Positions 1 to 13,000 of a DNA stretch of 64,000 nt are shown here, in pieces. The position numbers were made by a program, and so were the translations under genes. The notes beneath the pieces are model-generated. The model saw only the letters and a list, made by a program, of their open reading frames with translations, did not search any database and was not told where the DNA came from. The number at the start of each line of letters is the position of its first letter. The first letter of the stretch is position 1. Source of the DNA: Brachionus rotundiformis (taxonomy: Eukaryota > Rotifera > Eurotatoria > Ploima > Brachionidae); contig JAESIW010000138.1 in assembly GCA_016802295.1 (NCBI GenBank), forward strand, positions 1,657,729-1,721,728, read 5' to 3'.

Positions 1-1571
1 AGAATCTACTTGAAATTTTTCCTTTATAAAAAATTGACAAAAATCTAATTTGACATTTTTATGAATATGCGATATAAATTAAGTTTTTTATTTCTACATT
101 GATTTTTGTTCATTAGTTTCTAATTCCTTTCAATTTACGAACCCTAAAAACGGAATTAATAAAAAAATAATAATAATAATAATAATATGATTTCTTTATT
201 TCGTTCTCTTTCTCTTTTTCGTTCATTCAATCTGAAACCAAATTTAACAAAAATATTGATTTTTAATTACCAGAAAATTAGACTTGATTTCAATTAAATA
301 TGCAAATAGAAGCCCCTTAATTGATTTTGGAGACATTTAGTTGCTCATTTTTCACTTGACCACGATTCCGTTTTTGCTAATTTCATTTTTTTTTAGTTTA
401 AAGATGATTAATTATTCCAACTAAATAAATTCTCAGTCTAATAAGAACATTTTTTTTCCAAGAAATAACAATATATTTAAATTTTTAATTATCGTGGAGA
501 AGCGATCATAATTTGCAGCATGATGATATTATTATTCAATTAAAGTCTGTGATATGTAGCAAAAATGTCCATGTACACAAATCTATTATTAAGAAAAAAA
601 ATACTAAAAATAATAATGTCTTTTGCTTATTTAAAAAAAATCAAATGAGATTTTCTTATTTAAAAAGAGTTGTTTAACTCTTGGGAAAATGACAAACATG
701 AATTAGATAGAGAAAATTCATCGCTCAACTCGAAATATAAAACTTCTAAAGAAAGAAATAAATGAAATGAAAATGATGAGATCAAATTTTATCATTTGAC
801 ATAATCAATTCATTTTATTTAATATTCTTAAAAATTTTCTTATTAAAAATTCTTGCGAACAGAATATAATTTAATACTTTTCAAAAAAAATTCTATTAAT
901 AAATTAATTAAATATGCAAGTCAAAATTGGCAAAAAAAATTAATTTTAACATTTAGATAAGACAAATAGATAGATTTAGATGACCGAGAAAACACAATTA
1001 AAAAAAAGCCTAATATTTAATCAATTCTCTTAAAGTTGTGTGTGAGTTTATGAATATAGAATAATCAAACTTCAGGCATAGTTTGGATTTTAATAATTGA
1101 TAATAAAAAAATCCATTTGACTTGAATTTAAATAAATAGGTTCTCTTTTTGTTGTTTGAAGCTTTTAGGCCATTTATTTATTCTTGTTTAGTGCTAATAA
1201 GTTGTCTGAGATTGTTTTTTTATTTAAGTAAACATGACAACAGACTTTTGACGGTCAATTTATGGGCAGGTTTTTTCTTTTTAAATTAGGAACAATCTTA
1301 ACCAAAAATAAGAAAAACAGAAAAAATTATTTTTATTAAAATATTTTTAAGTAGAAAATATTCCTAAAAATGGTAACACACTACATAGAAAGAATAAATT
1401 AATCGATTTTTTTTCCATTTTTTCCTCTGCAAAATAATTAGACTTAATTCGGCTTAGGAGTCTTCTTAAAAGATCAAGCTTATTAAATTTAGTAGGTAAG
1501 AAAGTAGGAGCGTAATAATTAATAATATTATTCTTTAATAAAATTAAACTAGTTAGAATAAAATTTTATTG
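1..1571. other. AT-rich intergenic sequence
   Basis: No ORF of useful length and no recognisable RNA gene is visible on either strand. A short AAT-type microsatellite lies at about 168-188. The polyadenylation signal of the neighbouring minus-strand gene (TTTATT on the plus strand, 1565-1570) sits almost against that gene's stop codon. Confidence 0.7.
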
Positions 1572-2855
1572 TTATATGACAGTAAAATTGTATGTTCTCT
1601 TTGGTCCTCGATTTAGGGTCATTCGCTTGCATGGTTCATTTTCGTTGAAAGGCTGTTTTGATCTACCTTCGACACAATAGGGCATTTTGTTTTGTTTCAA
1701 GGCAGCCACAAATCCATACGTACTGCCTCCAGTGAACAGAATTTCGTTTGAGCGAGCCAGCAATTCATTATCAAATATGGTTCGTTCATAAGAACCAATA
1801 CTTGAAAAAGATGTGTGGGCAATTTTGCCCTCGCCCATGATAAATTTATCAGGATATTGCTGGTACAATACATCTATTCTATGATTGTCATCGCCTGTCA
1901 AAAACCATTTAGCATTTTTGGCTCCATTTATTTTTTCAATATATGTGGCACATTTGAAAAACTTGTCTACATCAAACTTGTTCATGTATAAAAATCTCAA
2001 CTGCATGCCAATGACAAATTTGCCACGAAATTCTCGTTCATAAAACGAGTTTATTTCATCAGCTAGAAATTTCTGTGGTTGCCAAAATTTGTTCATTAAA
2101 ATTGAACCAACCTCAAAGCCAATCATTAGCAAATCCTCAACTATCTGCACCTCTAAATCAACTTTTGTGTCATTCTTTTTATGAGACAATGAACTCTTGG
2201 CTTTTTGTATTGTTTTCTGAGATGCTAATTGGTATTCAACTAATTTGTCAAAATTACCCGGATTAGCGCATAGGTCAAAAAAATAAGCTGTCAAAGATTC
2301 GATTTGAATTCTATTTTGGTCATTTGGCAATCCATTTTTTAAATAAATATCGAACTTTTTATCATAAGCCCATGCATTTTTGCTTGTTGGCACTAAATAG
2401 TTTGGCTTAAAGTTAATATTTAATTCTGATGTAGTTTCGTATTTGTGGAAGACATTCTTCAATGGAGGGACAATAAATAAGTCGATGTATTCCCAATCTG
2501 ATATTAGTGCACTATCGGTAAGAATTGCCACCAGGAGAGCACTTAGAGTCGAGTATAATGAGTTACCATATCCTCCACTATTTAGTCGTTTGTGAAAGAC
2601 AATTTTTCTATTAGATGATTCATCTAATATAATTTTTTCATGATAAGATACAAACTTTTTCAATGGGTCTTGGCTGTTCAATGTCACAAAATTTAAATTA
2701 TTAATAAATTTATGAGAATTTTGAGTCAAATAAGCATTATTTCTTAAGTGAATTATTATTGAATAAATATATTTGTTTAGTTCGACTATCAAATAAATTG
2801 TAACTAACAAAATGATAATATTTTTCAAAATTTTAATTTTAAAAAATATCTTCAT
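1572..2855 (-). CDS. Type II membrane fucosyltransferase-like protein (GT37-like)
   Basis: A single exon encodes 427 residues. The N-terminus has a short basic stretch and a hydrophobic segment at about residues 9-26, the usual topology of a Golgi type II glycosyltransferase. After a stem region, a GGYGNSLYS motif resembles the GLGNR-type motif of plant xyloglucan fucosyltransferases (GT37). Further on come VIGMQLR, like the VGIQIR nucleotide-sugar motif, and GGSTYGFVAA near the C-terminus, like the STFGYVAQ motif of that family. The likely role is transfer of fucose to a glycan in the Golgi lumen. The substrate cannot be read from sequence, and another GT-B fucosyltransferase family is possible. 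The only polyadenylation signal (AATAAA on the coding strand) lies a few bases past the stop, so the 3' UTR is very short. Confidence 0.6.
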   Translation of the reverse strand: MKIFFKIKILKNIIILLVTIYLIVELNKYIYSIIIHLRNNAYLTQNSHKFINNLNFVTLNSQDPLKKFVSYHEKIILDESSNRKIVFHKRLNSGGYGNSLYSTLSALLVAILTDSALISDWEYIDLFIVPPLKNVFHKYETTSELNINFKPNYLVPTSKNAWAYDKKFDIYLKNGLPNDQNRIQIESLTAYFFDLCANPGNFDKLVEYQLASQKTIQKAKSSLSHKKNDTKVDLEVQIVEDLLMIGFEVGSILMNKFWQPQKFLADEINSFYEREFRGKFVIGMQLRFLYMNKFDVDKFFKCATYIEKINGAKNAKWFLTGDDNHRIDVLYQQYPDKFIMGEGKIAHTSFSSIGSYERTIFDNELLARSNEILFTGGSTYGFVAALKQNKMPYCVEGRSKQPFNENEPCKRMTLNRGPKRTYNFTVI

Positions 2856-3169
2856 TTTCTAATACAATAAAAATGTTTTATAAGAACATAAAAATTGGTA
2901 GATATAGGCATTTTAGATACGCTTGGAAAACTCGACCTATATAGATATTTCAATTGTATTTTATAGGCCTTAAAAATAACTTAAATTATTAATTAATTTA
3001 TTTTTTTAGTTCTAATAAAAGAAAAAATTTTAACATATATATCTATATAGATATGTTTAAAATAATATAAAATTTATAATCTAAAATAATTATTTGCTTG
3101 GCTAAGAGAAAAAAAAATATTTATAGATTAAAAATATTTTATATAAAAATTGCTTTCTTAAAATTAAAA
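2856..3169. other. AT-rich spacer between two minus-strand genes
   Basis: This is the 314-bp gap between the start of the glycosyltransferase-like gene and the stop of the helicase gene. It holds no ORF and no clear motif; it presumably contains the promoter of the former and the 3' end of the latter. Confidence 0.6.
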
Positions 3170-5140
3170 CTAAAAATAGAAATTTTTTGATCTTATCTCG
3201 TTCATATAATCTTCATCCGTATTTCCAATATTATCAAAATGATCATTTTGAATCTTATCTTCATTTAAATAAGAATATTTATACAATCGCTTTACATTAG
3301 CATTAACATTGGTCAATTCAGTTTCAAGTCTTAATGATTTCTCAATGTTCCAAACTAGATCCACTTCAAAACGATTGATTATAAAATTTGTCACTAAGCC
3401 ACTAGAACCACTGTGTTTGTGACCATTGATGCGTCCAACTCTTCCCACACGATGCAAATAGTCAGCAATGAACTGTGGCATTTCAAAGTTAATAACATGA
3501 TTTACATGCAGAGTGTCCCAGCCTCTGGACGCTATATCTGTACAAACAAGCACTCTTACTTTACCATTAAAAAAATCTCCAACAAGCTGTTCTCGGTCTT
3601 GATTGCTCAACTGTTTGGTCAGCAGTTTACAATCAATATTATTCTCTTTTAGAAATTTATCAACATAAATTGCTGTTTTAGTTCTATAAGTAAATATCAT
3701 TAGTGTTCTTTTTGTTCTATCTTGCATGGTTTTATTTTTGTTCAGCTCTTTTTGAACCAATTCCAATAGTTGCTGTGGTCGTTTTGTTCCATTGGTTCGA
3801 ATAAACTTTTGTGGCACATGCAACATCAAACGATTGACTTTAGTTGTACTTATGGTCTTGAGACTGCTTTGGCAATCAATTAAATCATTTAGAATATTGT
3901 TCAAATCTCTAGGAACCGTGGCGGATACAAACAAAAGTTGAACACTTGGATCTTGGAGATTTTTTTCCAATAACAAATTAAACTCATTACGTCTTTGAGC
4001 TTCTTGTTCATTTGAATCTTCAAACTCTGCCAAATCTTGGTCATTCACAAGTCCTATTTGAGGTAGTTCTAAATTCATTCTTAACTGACTCAAACACTTT
4101 AAAGTTGTCCTACTAAAACTATCGTCCAACAATGTATCAGCTTCATCAAGTACAACTTGTCTCAAATAGGCTGAATTGAATGTTTTTCTAGCCAAACGGT
4201 CCTCTAGTTGACCAGGCATTGTAATTAGTACATCAATTGGTTTCTCTTTGTCTTCCATTAAACTATTTAATTTAGCACCTGTTACCTGTTCTTTAGCTCT
4301 TATCTGAGCATCATGTAAATCAATGACAATGTTTAAATTTTTTAAACTATCAAAATAGCTTTTATCAGATTCATTTTGAGCAGAAAAATGATCCATTTTT
4401 ATCAATTGGTTGAAAGTTTTATTAACTTGGAAAGCAAGTTCTCTAGTTGGTACCAATATTATACACAAAGGCTGATTGTGGCTTCGTTTAACATTCAATT
4501 GATCCAAGTATTTTCTAATAGCTATTGAGCATTCAATGGCTGGTAATGTGTATGCTAGAGTTTTACCTCCACCTGTTTCAGCTACAATTAAGTAATGAGA
4601 TTGCCTGGATAAAATTTGGTTAATGCTAAAATATTGAATTAGTGTTGGTTGATGAATTTGGAAATTGTTTTTTAGATTATCAATTTGAATTGGATTTAAA
4701 AAAGTATCTTGGAATTCGATCATTTCTCCACGATCATTTCTTAATTTATTGCTGTCGATTAAAGAGGGATGTGACGAAATGGCATTTATGGTAAAATATT
4801 GTCCAGCACTGCGCCGGTTTCGCCATCCATAAGAGGCTAAATTTCTTTCAGAGAAATTCTTGTATGCTTGACCAGTGTAATGATTAAAATTGGGATTGGA
4901 ACAAGCGATTAATAAACGCCTTGATTGTTTAAAGGTGTTGGAATATTTTTCGTCATTAATTTTTTTTTCTAAAAACTTTTGGCGCTTTTTCTCAATGACT
5001 TGGGTCATTTTATGGCCGACTCGAATAATATTCGAGCTTTCGATCGGCTTATACTGAAGACAGCGACTTAATTGGACTAATGGTACATTTTTAGACAAAT
5101 TTTTAGCATTAAATGAATTCCTCAAAAAAAGCCGTAACAT
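3170..5140 (-). CDS. DDX28: DEAD-box RNA helicase, DDX28-like (mitochondrial)
   Basis: A single exon encodes 656 residues. The helicase motifs appear in order: Q-motif QPTLIQ (about 164-169), motif I AETGGGKT (187-194), PTREL (about 231-235), DEAD (332-335) in VLDEADTLLDD, SAT (406-408), a VCTDIASRGWD motif, and HRVGRVGR as motif VI. The HRVGRVGR form, in place of HRIGRTGR, and the divergent Q-motif point to DDX28. That protein is a mitochondrial RNA-granule helicase needed for large-subunit mitoribosome assembly. The N-terminus is rich in Arg, Asn and Ser and poor in acidic residues, consistent with a mitochondrial presequence. An acidic insertion (DQDLAEFEDSNEQEAQ) lies between the DEAD and SAT motifs. 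The start is the first Met of the open frame. The subfamily assignment rests on motif VI and the leader, so another mitochondrial DEAD-box protein remains possible. Confidence 0.82.
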   Translation of the reverse strand: MLRLFLRNSFNAKNLSKNVPLVQLSRCLQYKPIESSNIIRVGHKMTQVIEKKRQKFLEKKINDEKYSNTFKQSRRLLIACSNPNFNHYTGQAYKNFSERNLASYGWRNRRSAGQYFTINAISSHPSLIDSNKLRNDRGEMIEFQDTFLNPIQIDNLKNNFQIHQPTLIQYFSINQILSRQSHYLIVAETGGGKTLAYTLPAIECSIAIRKYLDQLNVKRSHNQPLCIILVPTRELAFQVNKTFNQLIKMDHFSAQNESDKSYFDSLKNLNIVIDLHDAQIRAKEQVTGAKLNSLMEDKEKPIDVLITMPGQLEDRLARKTFNSAYLRQVVLDEADTLLDDSFSRTTLKCLSQLRMNLELPQIGLVNDQDLAEFEDSNEQEAQRRNEFNLLLEKNLQDPSVQLLFVSATVPRDLNNILNDLIDCQSSLKTISTTKVNRLMLHVPQKFIRTNGTKRPQQLLELVQKELNKNKTMQDRTKRTLMIFTYRTKTAIYVDKFLKENNIDCKLLTKQLSNQDREQLVGDFFNGKVRVLVCTDIASRGWDTLHVNHVINFEMPQFIADYLHRVGRVGRINGHKHSGSSGLVTNFIINRFEVDLVWNIEKSLRLETELTNVNANVKRLYKYSYLNEDKIQNDHFDNIGNTDEDYMNEIRSKNFYF

Positions 5141-7037
5141 TTTTTTTAAAATTGAAGAAAATTTTTAAAATTTATTATTTTATTTAAAAAAGAATAGTTA
5201 TTCAAAAAATATAAATAAAATAAAATTAACAAATTGCCGAGCAAATATTTTTATGTCTTTTTTGAATAATTAAAAGGAAAAATCTTACATTTTTAGGGTA
5301 AGACCATAACCCTCTTTGCATTTAAAGATTTATAATCATTTAAATCCAATATATTCAATTTACCACAATGATCAATCAATAATATTCTACAAAAAATTAT
5401 TTTTATTTAACATTTTAAATCATAAAATTTCTTTCAAAACAAAAATTTCCATCTTAAACAAGCTTTTTAAAATATGGTGATAATACTTTTGATTACAAAT
5501 TTATCTTTAATTAATTGAGAACAATTAAATTTCTTATAAAATGAGAAATTTTTTATCTGTTTAATCTTGTCATGCTTTATCCAAGTAAAGATCCTGGAAT
5601 ACCAAAAGAATAAACTTATAAAATTCAATTCATTATTTGTTTTTTTTTTTCCTTAGAAATTTAATTTAAACTCAAAAAATAGCTTAAATATTATGAATTG
5701 AAAATAAATTAATAAATTGATATGATTTTATTATATACCCTTGGTTACATATTTCGGTCTTAATGACATTTACATATACTTAGAGAATATAACTGTTGAT
5801 TAGTTGATATTTTTAATTATCAAAGAGAACATTTACCTAAAATTTAAAGTTATTTTTATAAAAAATTTTGTTATTTTTTTGGAAATTAAAAAACAATAAA
5901 CATTAATTTCAAAAATATAATATAAAAATGGTTAAAAGAGCAGTGTTTTGAAAAAATTTAACTTTTATTTATTTTTTTTAAATTTGACCAAAAACTAACA
6001 TTTTTAATGAAATAAAATTACATATATTTTTTAATGCTACTTTTTTATATAACATTTTGCTTTAAGCTTTTGCATATTAAATTTAGTTTAAACATTAGCC
6101 AAAAAAATATTCAGACTTTTTCCCTAAGGAAATCATTCATTTAAACATGCTTTTTAGAATGTAAGGAAATAATCGCATAATAAATATAATACATTTTGAT
6201 TTTTAAATTTTATTATTTAATTTTTTCTTTTCATTTTACATCACAATTAAATTGAAATTTCAGATTTTTTTAAAATGATTATAATTGTCCTAGAGAAAAA
6301 TGTTAGATAATTTTGAAATTTTTTTTCTAAAACTTTGTATGCTCTTGAAAATTTTAACAAACGAATCCTACTGATAAATTAATATTTTAATTTTTAATTT
6401 TTTGATTTATCTGAAAAAAAGACAAAATAATATAAAAATTATGGATGATTTAATTCAGGTCATTTAGAAAAATCAATCCTTGAGATTTTTATTTAACACT
6501 ACTTTTCGAAATTAAATGTAATAAAAATGTTTAGTTCAATTTAAATTTCTTATTAAATTCGAAGCTTTTTGAAATCAATCAAAATTTGTCTAATTAATTC
6601 GTCTCTAAAGTGAATTAATTTTTAATAAAATTTCCAATATTAACATTAAAAGTAAATACTTAATGTACTTAATATGCAATAAAAATATTTGCCAAAGCCT
6701 GATGAAGCTAGACAATTTTTTTTTCAAAACACAATTCTAAAGGAAAATATTTTTTTATTTAAAAAAGCCAACTCATTTCTAAATAATAAGTTTTAATTAG
6801 TTTTTTTATTTCGAAAAGTTAAAAAGTCCATTTCAAAATTTTACCTTTAAAACTGATTTTGATAAAACAAAAACCCTAGAGACAATGTTTTTTTTTTTGA
6901 ATTCATTATTGCCTAATGTATGCTAAACAAAAAAAAGAAAAACTTAAACAATTTCTCTGATCAGTCGGCACTTTTTCCAATTTAAGTTTTAATTTATAAA
7001 TTTCGTAACATTAAATACCTTTAGACACTTGAAATAG
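5141..7037. other. AT-rich intergenic sequence
   Basis: About 1.9 kb with many homopolymer runs and no convincing ORF, tRNA or repeat on either strand. It separates a minus-strand gene from a plus-strand gene and so should hold two promoters; only the TATA box at its right edge is recognisable. Confidence 0.6.
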
Positions 7038-7045
7038 TATAAATA
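7038..7045 (+). promoter_or_regulatory. Putative TATA box of the fibrocystin-L-like gene
   Basis: TATAAATA lies 32 bp upstream of the ATG at 7077. A start site about 30 bp downstream of it would leave an extremely short 5' UTR. This is supported only by consensus and position. Confidence 0.4.
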
Positions 7046-7076
7046 GTGGCGACAATTTTAACTCAGTTTATTAAAA

Positions 7077-10000
7077 ATGAAAAACAGAAACAAATTTTTA
7101 TTACAGTTTATCTTAATTGAACTTTTAAAATGTAAAATCAATATTTCAAATTTTAGTTAAAATCTTAACTTTAATCTATAATTAGTTTCCGTCCAACAAT
7201 CATGTGTCAATACATGGGATGCTGATTTAGAAAATTTTGGCCTAAACTTATGTCCAGGTAATGCCAATAGTTTTTTGAATAAAATATTATTTTTATGATG
7301 TTAATAGTTGCCACTGACATTGGAGAGTTTTGTTCATTTCCTTTTACTTATAACAATAATGAATACCGATCATGTGTGATTACTTTGCCAGGCAATTCAG
7401 AAAAATACCCCCAGTGTGTTACTCAATCAGGCAAAATAGCCAACTGTGTTGTTCCAACAGACGCCGTGGTTACTCAAGTAACCACTAGAAAGAGTGGATC
7501 AGCTAATATAAACGGAGTTAGTTTGAATGGTGGAACTTTAATTTGGATAAGTGGCAAAAGTAAGAAATTTTTTATTTCCTTTGGTAAAGGGATTTCAGCA
7601 ATTTGATTTTTCCAAGGATTTGCTATTAACTCGTTTTCTGTGACACCTAGTTCGGGAACTAGCAATGAAGTCTTCCTAGCAACAGCAACCACATCATATA
7701 GCTGCCAGATACACACTGATAAAGTAACATCAACTCAAATAACATGCTATGCACCGTAAACAAAAAATTAAAACAATATCCTTATTATTTTAATTAATAA
7801 ATAAATAAATTAAGAGCTCTTCCTGCTGGAACATATTTGATCAGAGTCAAGGTAAATGGTGAATTGATTCCGTTGTATCAATATGAAAATATTAACAATG
7901 CTGACATAATTGTAAGTTTAAATTAGATAGAATGACTAGAGTTAAATTTTTTAATTTAATTAAGGTATCTGATAAAAGTACACCAACGATAAGTTCAGTT
8001 AGTCCTAATAATGGTCTACCAGAAACATTGTTGACAATTACTGGAGATTTTAAAGTAATTTTAAGCTTAAAAAAATATACCTTTTTATATTCAATACATT
8101 TATAGACTGAATGCTATACAAGAGATCAGGATGGATGCTCAGACGATTCGGGCTCAAGAATAACAAGGTAAAAATTTATTAGATATCAATTTTTTTTTAA
8201 TTTTTATTTGAATATTATAAAAATTTAATAATTAAAGAGTTTATTTCGGTGGCCAAATTTGTAATTTGATTGATCCAACTACAAATGATTTCTACGATAC
8301 TTTAACTCGATACAAAATGGTTTGCAAACTATCTGGCTTTGAGGTGAATGTGTTCAATGGGTCCATTTTGGTTTCTGAACAATTTGGAAGATCATTGACA
8401 TCAAGAAATGGCTATTTAATAAGTCCGGATGAAAAATTCTACAATTTTAGAAGCTTTGCCGAAATTACAGGTATTTCACCATCGGTTGGAAGTGAACTTG
8501 GAGGAACTTATTTGACCATTAATGGATCATTTTTCTACCATGAAGACGTATTTCCTGCCATTATTGATATCGGAGGTATTGGTTAATATTTTATATTAAG
8601 AAAACCAAAAAAAAGTAGAACAAAATTATATTTTTTCTTTATAAAATACAAAGGTAATCCATGTGAAGTGATAAGCTACGATGGAAAAAATAAATCACAG
8701 ACAACTTTGGTGTGTAAAACATCTGCTCAGTCAAACGCTGGAGTTGACCAAATTGGTGGCCGAGGAATTACCTTGATTAAAGAAAATGTTTTAACAAGTT
8801 CGGCAAATTTGCAATCAGCCACTCCATCCAACAGTGCATCTGAATCTATTTTGGACAAAGCAAGCTATACAGATACTGGTAGTTCAGATGTAACCGTATG
8901 GCTCAGAGGATATTTAATTCCAGCCAAGTCTTCCAACTACAAATTTGATCTTCAAGCTAATACAAATGCAGTCTTATTCATTAGTGATGATCAAACTTCA
9001 GCAGCTAAAAGCGTAATTATCATTTTATTTAAAAAAAAAATTAAAAAAAAACTCAAAAATATAATTAATTTTTTCTATTTATAAAGCTTTTGATTAATTA
9101 CGATCTAACTGATGGGTCAAATGTAAACACTAAATATTTAGAAGGAGGCAAAAAGTACTACATTGAGGCGATTAGTTCTAAACAAGGTGGAAAAGTAGAC
9201 TTATCGGTCAATACAATTATGCTGGACACCTATTTGACTGATTCTGTATCAAACTTGGTCTCAAATGAAATACATGAAATAGACATAAGTTCAACCATAA
9301 CACCAGAACAAATTGAAATTACTTATGATCCAGAATTTAGCACCACTGGAATAAGTGAGATACAAGAAATTGTGGTCAACTCTTCATTCAAAAACCCTTT
9401 TTTTCTATCATTCGACGGAGCTTTGACAAGTAATTAATAAATGTGTTTTTTTCCGGTTTAAAATTTATCAAAATGATCTATTTTAGATTTAATTGAATTT
9501 GACGCATTTGCTCAATTGATCGAGCTTGCTTTAAACGATTTGCCCACATTGGGTCCAAATTACTTAAATCTAACAGAAATTGATTCTCAAGAAGAACATG
9601 TTCGAATTTTTCGAGTCACATTCTCACCATCTCTTGGTAAATATATTTTTTTAAAGCTGTAAAAATAAACACTTGATTAAACTTAAATTTGTTACTAGGC
9701 GATGTACCACTTATTGAAATAGGTGCACCATATGACTCGATTGAAGTAACTGAGATCCAAAAAGGTGCCTCAAATGGAAGATACATTCAGCTAATGATTG
9801 AAAATGCTCCAACGCCTTATTTCGATGTCCAAGATACAGAGGAACAAGTAAAAATTATTTTTTTTTTAAATCAAATTTAATTTTTTTTAAATAATTTAAT
9901 TAATATAAAAGATTTTTGAAAATATTGATCAATCGTTTGGAATTAGATGTCCACCGTCAATTTTAAAATCGAGCAAAGATGTTCACTCCGGTTATGATTT

Positions 10001-13000
10001 TGAAAGTGAGTGTGGTGATGACACTAGACCTGTAAATGAAACAGCTTTTTGTGGTCGATGTGCCAAAAATACCCGAACAATTGTGGAAAACCCAGGCTCC
10101 TTATTGACATATCAATATGTAATGATTAAAAAAATATTTTTAGCTTATTATTCAATAGAAATTAATTATTGTCATCTTTTTAGTATAAGAAATAATTTAA
10201 TAACTTAATCAATAGGCNNNNNNNNNNNNNNNNNNNNNNNNNNNNNNNNNNNNNNNNNNNNNNNNNNNNNNNNNNNNNNNNNNNNNNNNNNNNNNNNNNN
10301 NNNNNNNNNNNNNNNNNNNNNNNNNNNNNNNNNNNNNNNNNNNNNNNNNNNNNNNNNNNNNNNNNNNNNNNNNNNNNNNNNNNNNNNNNNNNNNNNNNNN
10401 NNNNNNNNNNNNNNNNNNNNNNNNNNNNNNNNNNNNNNNNNNNNNNNNNNNNNNNNNNNNNNNNNNNNNNNNNNNNNNNNNNNNNNNNNNNNNNNNNNNN
10501 NNNNNNNNNNNNNNNNNNNNNNNNNNNNNNNNNNNNNNNNNNNNNNNNNNNNNNNNNNNNNNNNNNNNNNNNNNNNNNNNNNNNNNNNNNNNNNNNNNNN
10601 NNNNNNNNNNNNNNNNNNNNNNNNNNNNNNNNNNNNNNNNNNNNNNNNNNNNNNNNNNNNNNNNNNNNNNNNNNNNNNNNNNNNNNNNNNNNNNNNNNNN
10701 NNNNNNNNNNNNNNNNNNNNNNNNNNNNNNNNNNNNNNNNNNNNNNNNNNNNNNNNNNNNNNNNNNNNNNNNNNNNNNNNNNNNNNNNNNNNNNNNNNNN
10801 NNNNNNNNNNNNNNNNNNNNNNNNNNNNNNNNNNNNNNNNNNNNNNNNNNNNNNNNNNNNNNNNNNNNNNNNNNNNNNNAAATGCTCCAACGCCTTATTT
10901 CGATGTCCAAGATACAGAAGAACAAGTAAAATTTTATTTTTTTTTAAATATCAAATTTATTTTTTAAAAATAATTTAATTATAAAAGATCTTTGAAAAAA
11001 TTGATCAATCGTTTGGAATTAGATGTCCACCGTCCATTTTAAAATCGAGCAAAGATGTTCACTCGGGTTATGATTTTGAAAGTGAATGTGGTGATGACAC
11101 TAGACCTGTAAATGAAACAGCTTTTTGTGGTCGATGTGCCAAAAATACACGAACAATTGTGGAAAACCCAGGCTCCTTATTGACATATCAATATGTAATG
11201 ATTAAAAAAATATTTTTAGCTTATTATTTAATAGAAATTAAATATTGTCATTTTTTTTAGTAAGAAATAATTTAATAACTTAATCAATAGGCTATTTCTA
11301 TTAATAATTAAATAATAATTAATAAACATTTAATTTTTATTCATAAAAACAGCTATGCTTTGCCTATTTGTCAAGTGTGGAATTTGGCGGTGTTTACATT
11401 AATATCGAGGCTAATTTTGAGACTTTTTCCTCATTTGCCAGTCTTAATGGTAAAGGTGATTCTCAATGGCACTATACTTGTGTAGATCTTTATGTATCGG
11501 CATTTTCTTCGATTTCAAAGTCTAGGGCTTTACTAACAAAGGTATATTTTGATTTTAAAATTATAATTTATATAAATATATATTGAAAATAAATGATAAA
11601 TAAAAGGTTTCAATTGCTTCATCGAGTAATATATTAATTGATGCAGTGACAATTAGGAAAAATGCCCTATTCGGGTTTGAAGATCCGTCCCTAGCAGTCA
11701 AAAGACGAGTTTTTCCAGCTCTTCAAATTTATCCTTCGACACTCAAAGTAGAAAAAATAGATAATGTGACAATTTCGGTTTCTTATCGTACCAACAATTG
11801 TTCATTTAATTTGCAGCCAATTTCAATTAGACAACAACTTAACTCATCGGTGCTTATTAATTTAAATTAGACGAAAAAAATTTATAAATTTTTTTCTTCT
11901 TCTAAAGGTTGCTTCCATTGCTAAAACAAGTGATGCAAGTCCGCCAGTTACTGGTCACTTTGGTTTATCGTGGAATAGTCTAAATTTAGATAGTAAGTTT
12001 TTTTTTTTACCAAAGGGATAAAAACTCTCTTTGACTAATCATTTTTCTTTATTAAAGATATACCTGTTGATGCTACTGAAGAGTCATTGAAAAATTATCT
12101 TGAATCATTGAAAAACTTGGGCTCAGTGTCAATTGAGCGATCAAAAGATTGTTCTGGATACAATTGGAGAATTAAATGGATAAATGGAGGTGATAAACCT
12201 GATTTGAGCATTGTAATTATATTTTTTATACTTAATTTTTTAATTAGCATTTAAGTTGATTTTTAAAATATTTTTTTAAAGGCAAGTCCCAATCTTGTTG
12301 GAACTAGCCCACAGATAAATGTGAAAAAAGTTCAAGATGGTGGTGCCAAATTCTATCCTTTATTGGATGACTTTTTGCGAACACACCACACTAAACCTCA
12401 GGTATTTTATTAATTAATTGAATAAATTAGTTTAAAAAAATTTTTAATCAAATAAATTAGGTGGCTGTTTCAATAAATGGAATTGTTTCTCGATGTTCCA
12501 ATGATTGTACATTTGAATGGCAAGCTTCTGCTACACCACAAGTAGATGTCATTAACAAAAGTAGCCAACCAAAGTCTTCATTTATATTTAATTTTTAAAT
12601 TAATGTTTTATTTAAAGATAATCTAGCATCAATAGTGATCACTGGATCGGGCTTCGATGAAGCAGTAACTTCTAATAACATTGTTCGAATTGGCCCAGCA
12701 TCGTGCAATGTTGTTAGTGCTACAAGCACTGAAATTACTTGTGAACCAGGTTAGAATTTAATAAAGCTTATTAATATATGCTTAAAATTTAGTCTTATAT
12801 TTATTCAGGTGATGGACCAGTTGGAGTTTATAATTTTACCGTGAGTGTTCTTGGTAAAGGTTTGGCCAGAATGATTGCAAATACTGATTTTGAATTTGTG
12901 CTTACCGCAGTTGACTTTGAACCAAAAACATCCGTAATAGGAGGTATTTAATGAATTAATAAATTAATGAATGTAAACATTTTTATTAAATAAATTTATT

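Noticed and set aside
10180..10925. Minus-strand open frames across the N run
   Set aside because: They consist almost entirely of undetermined bases.
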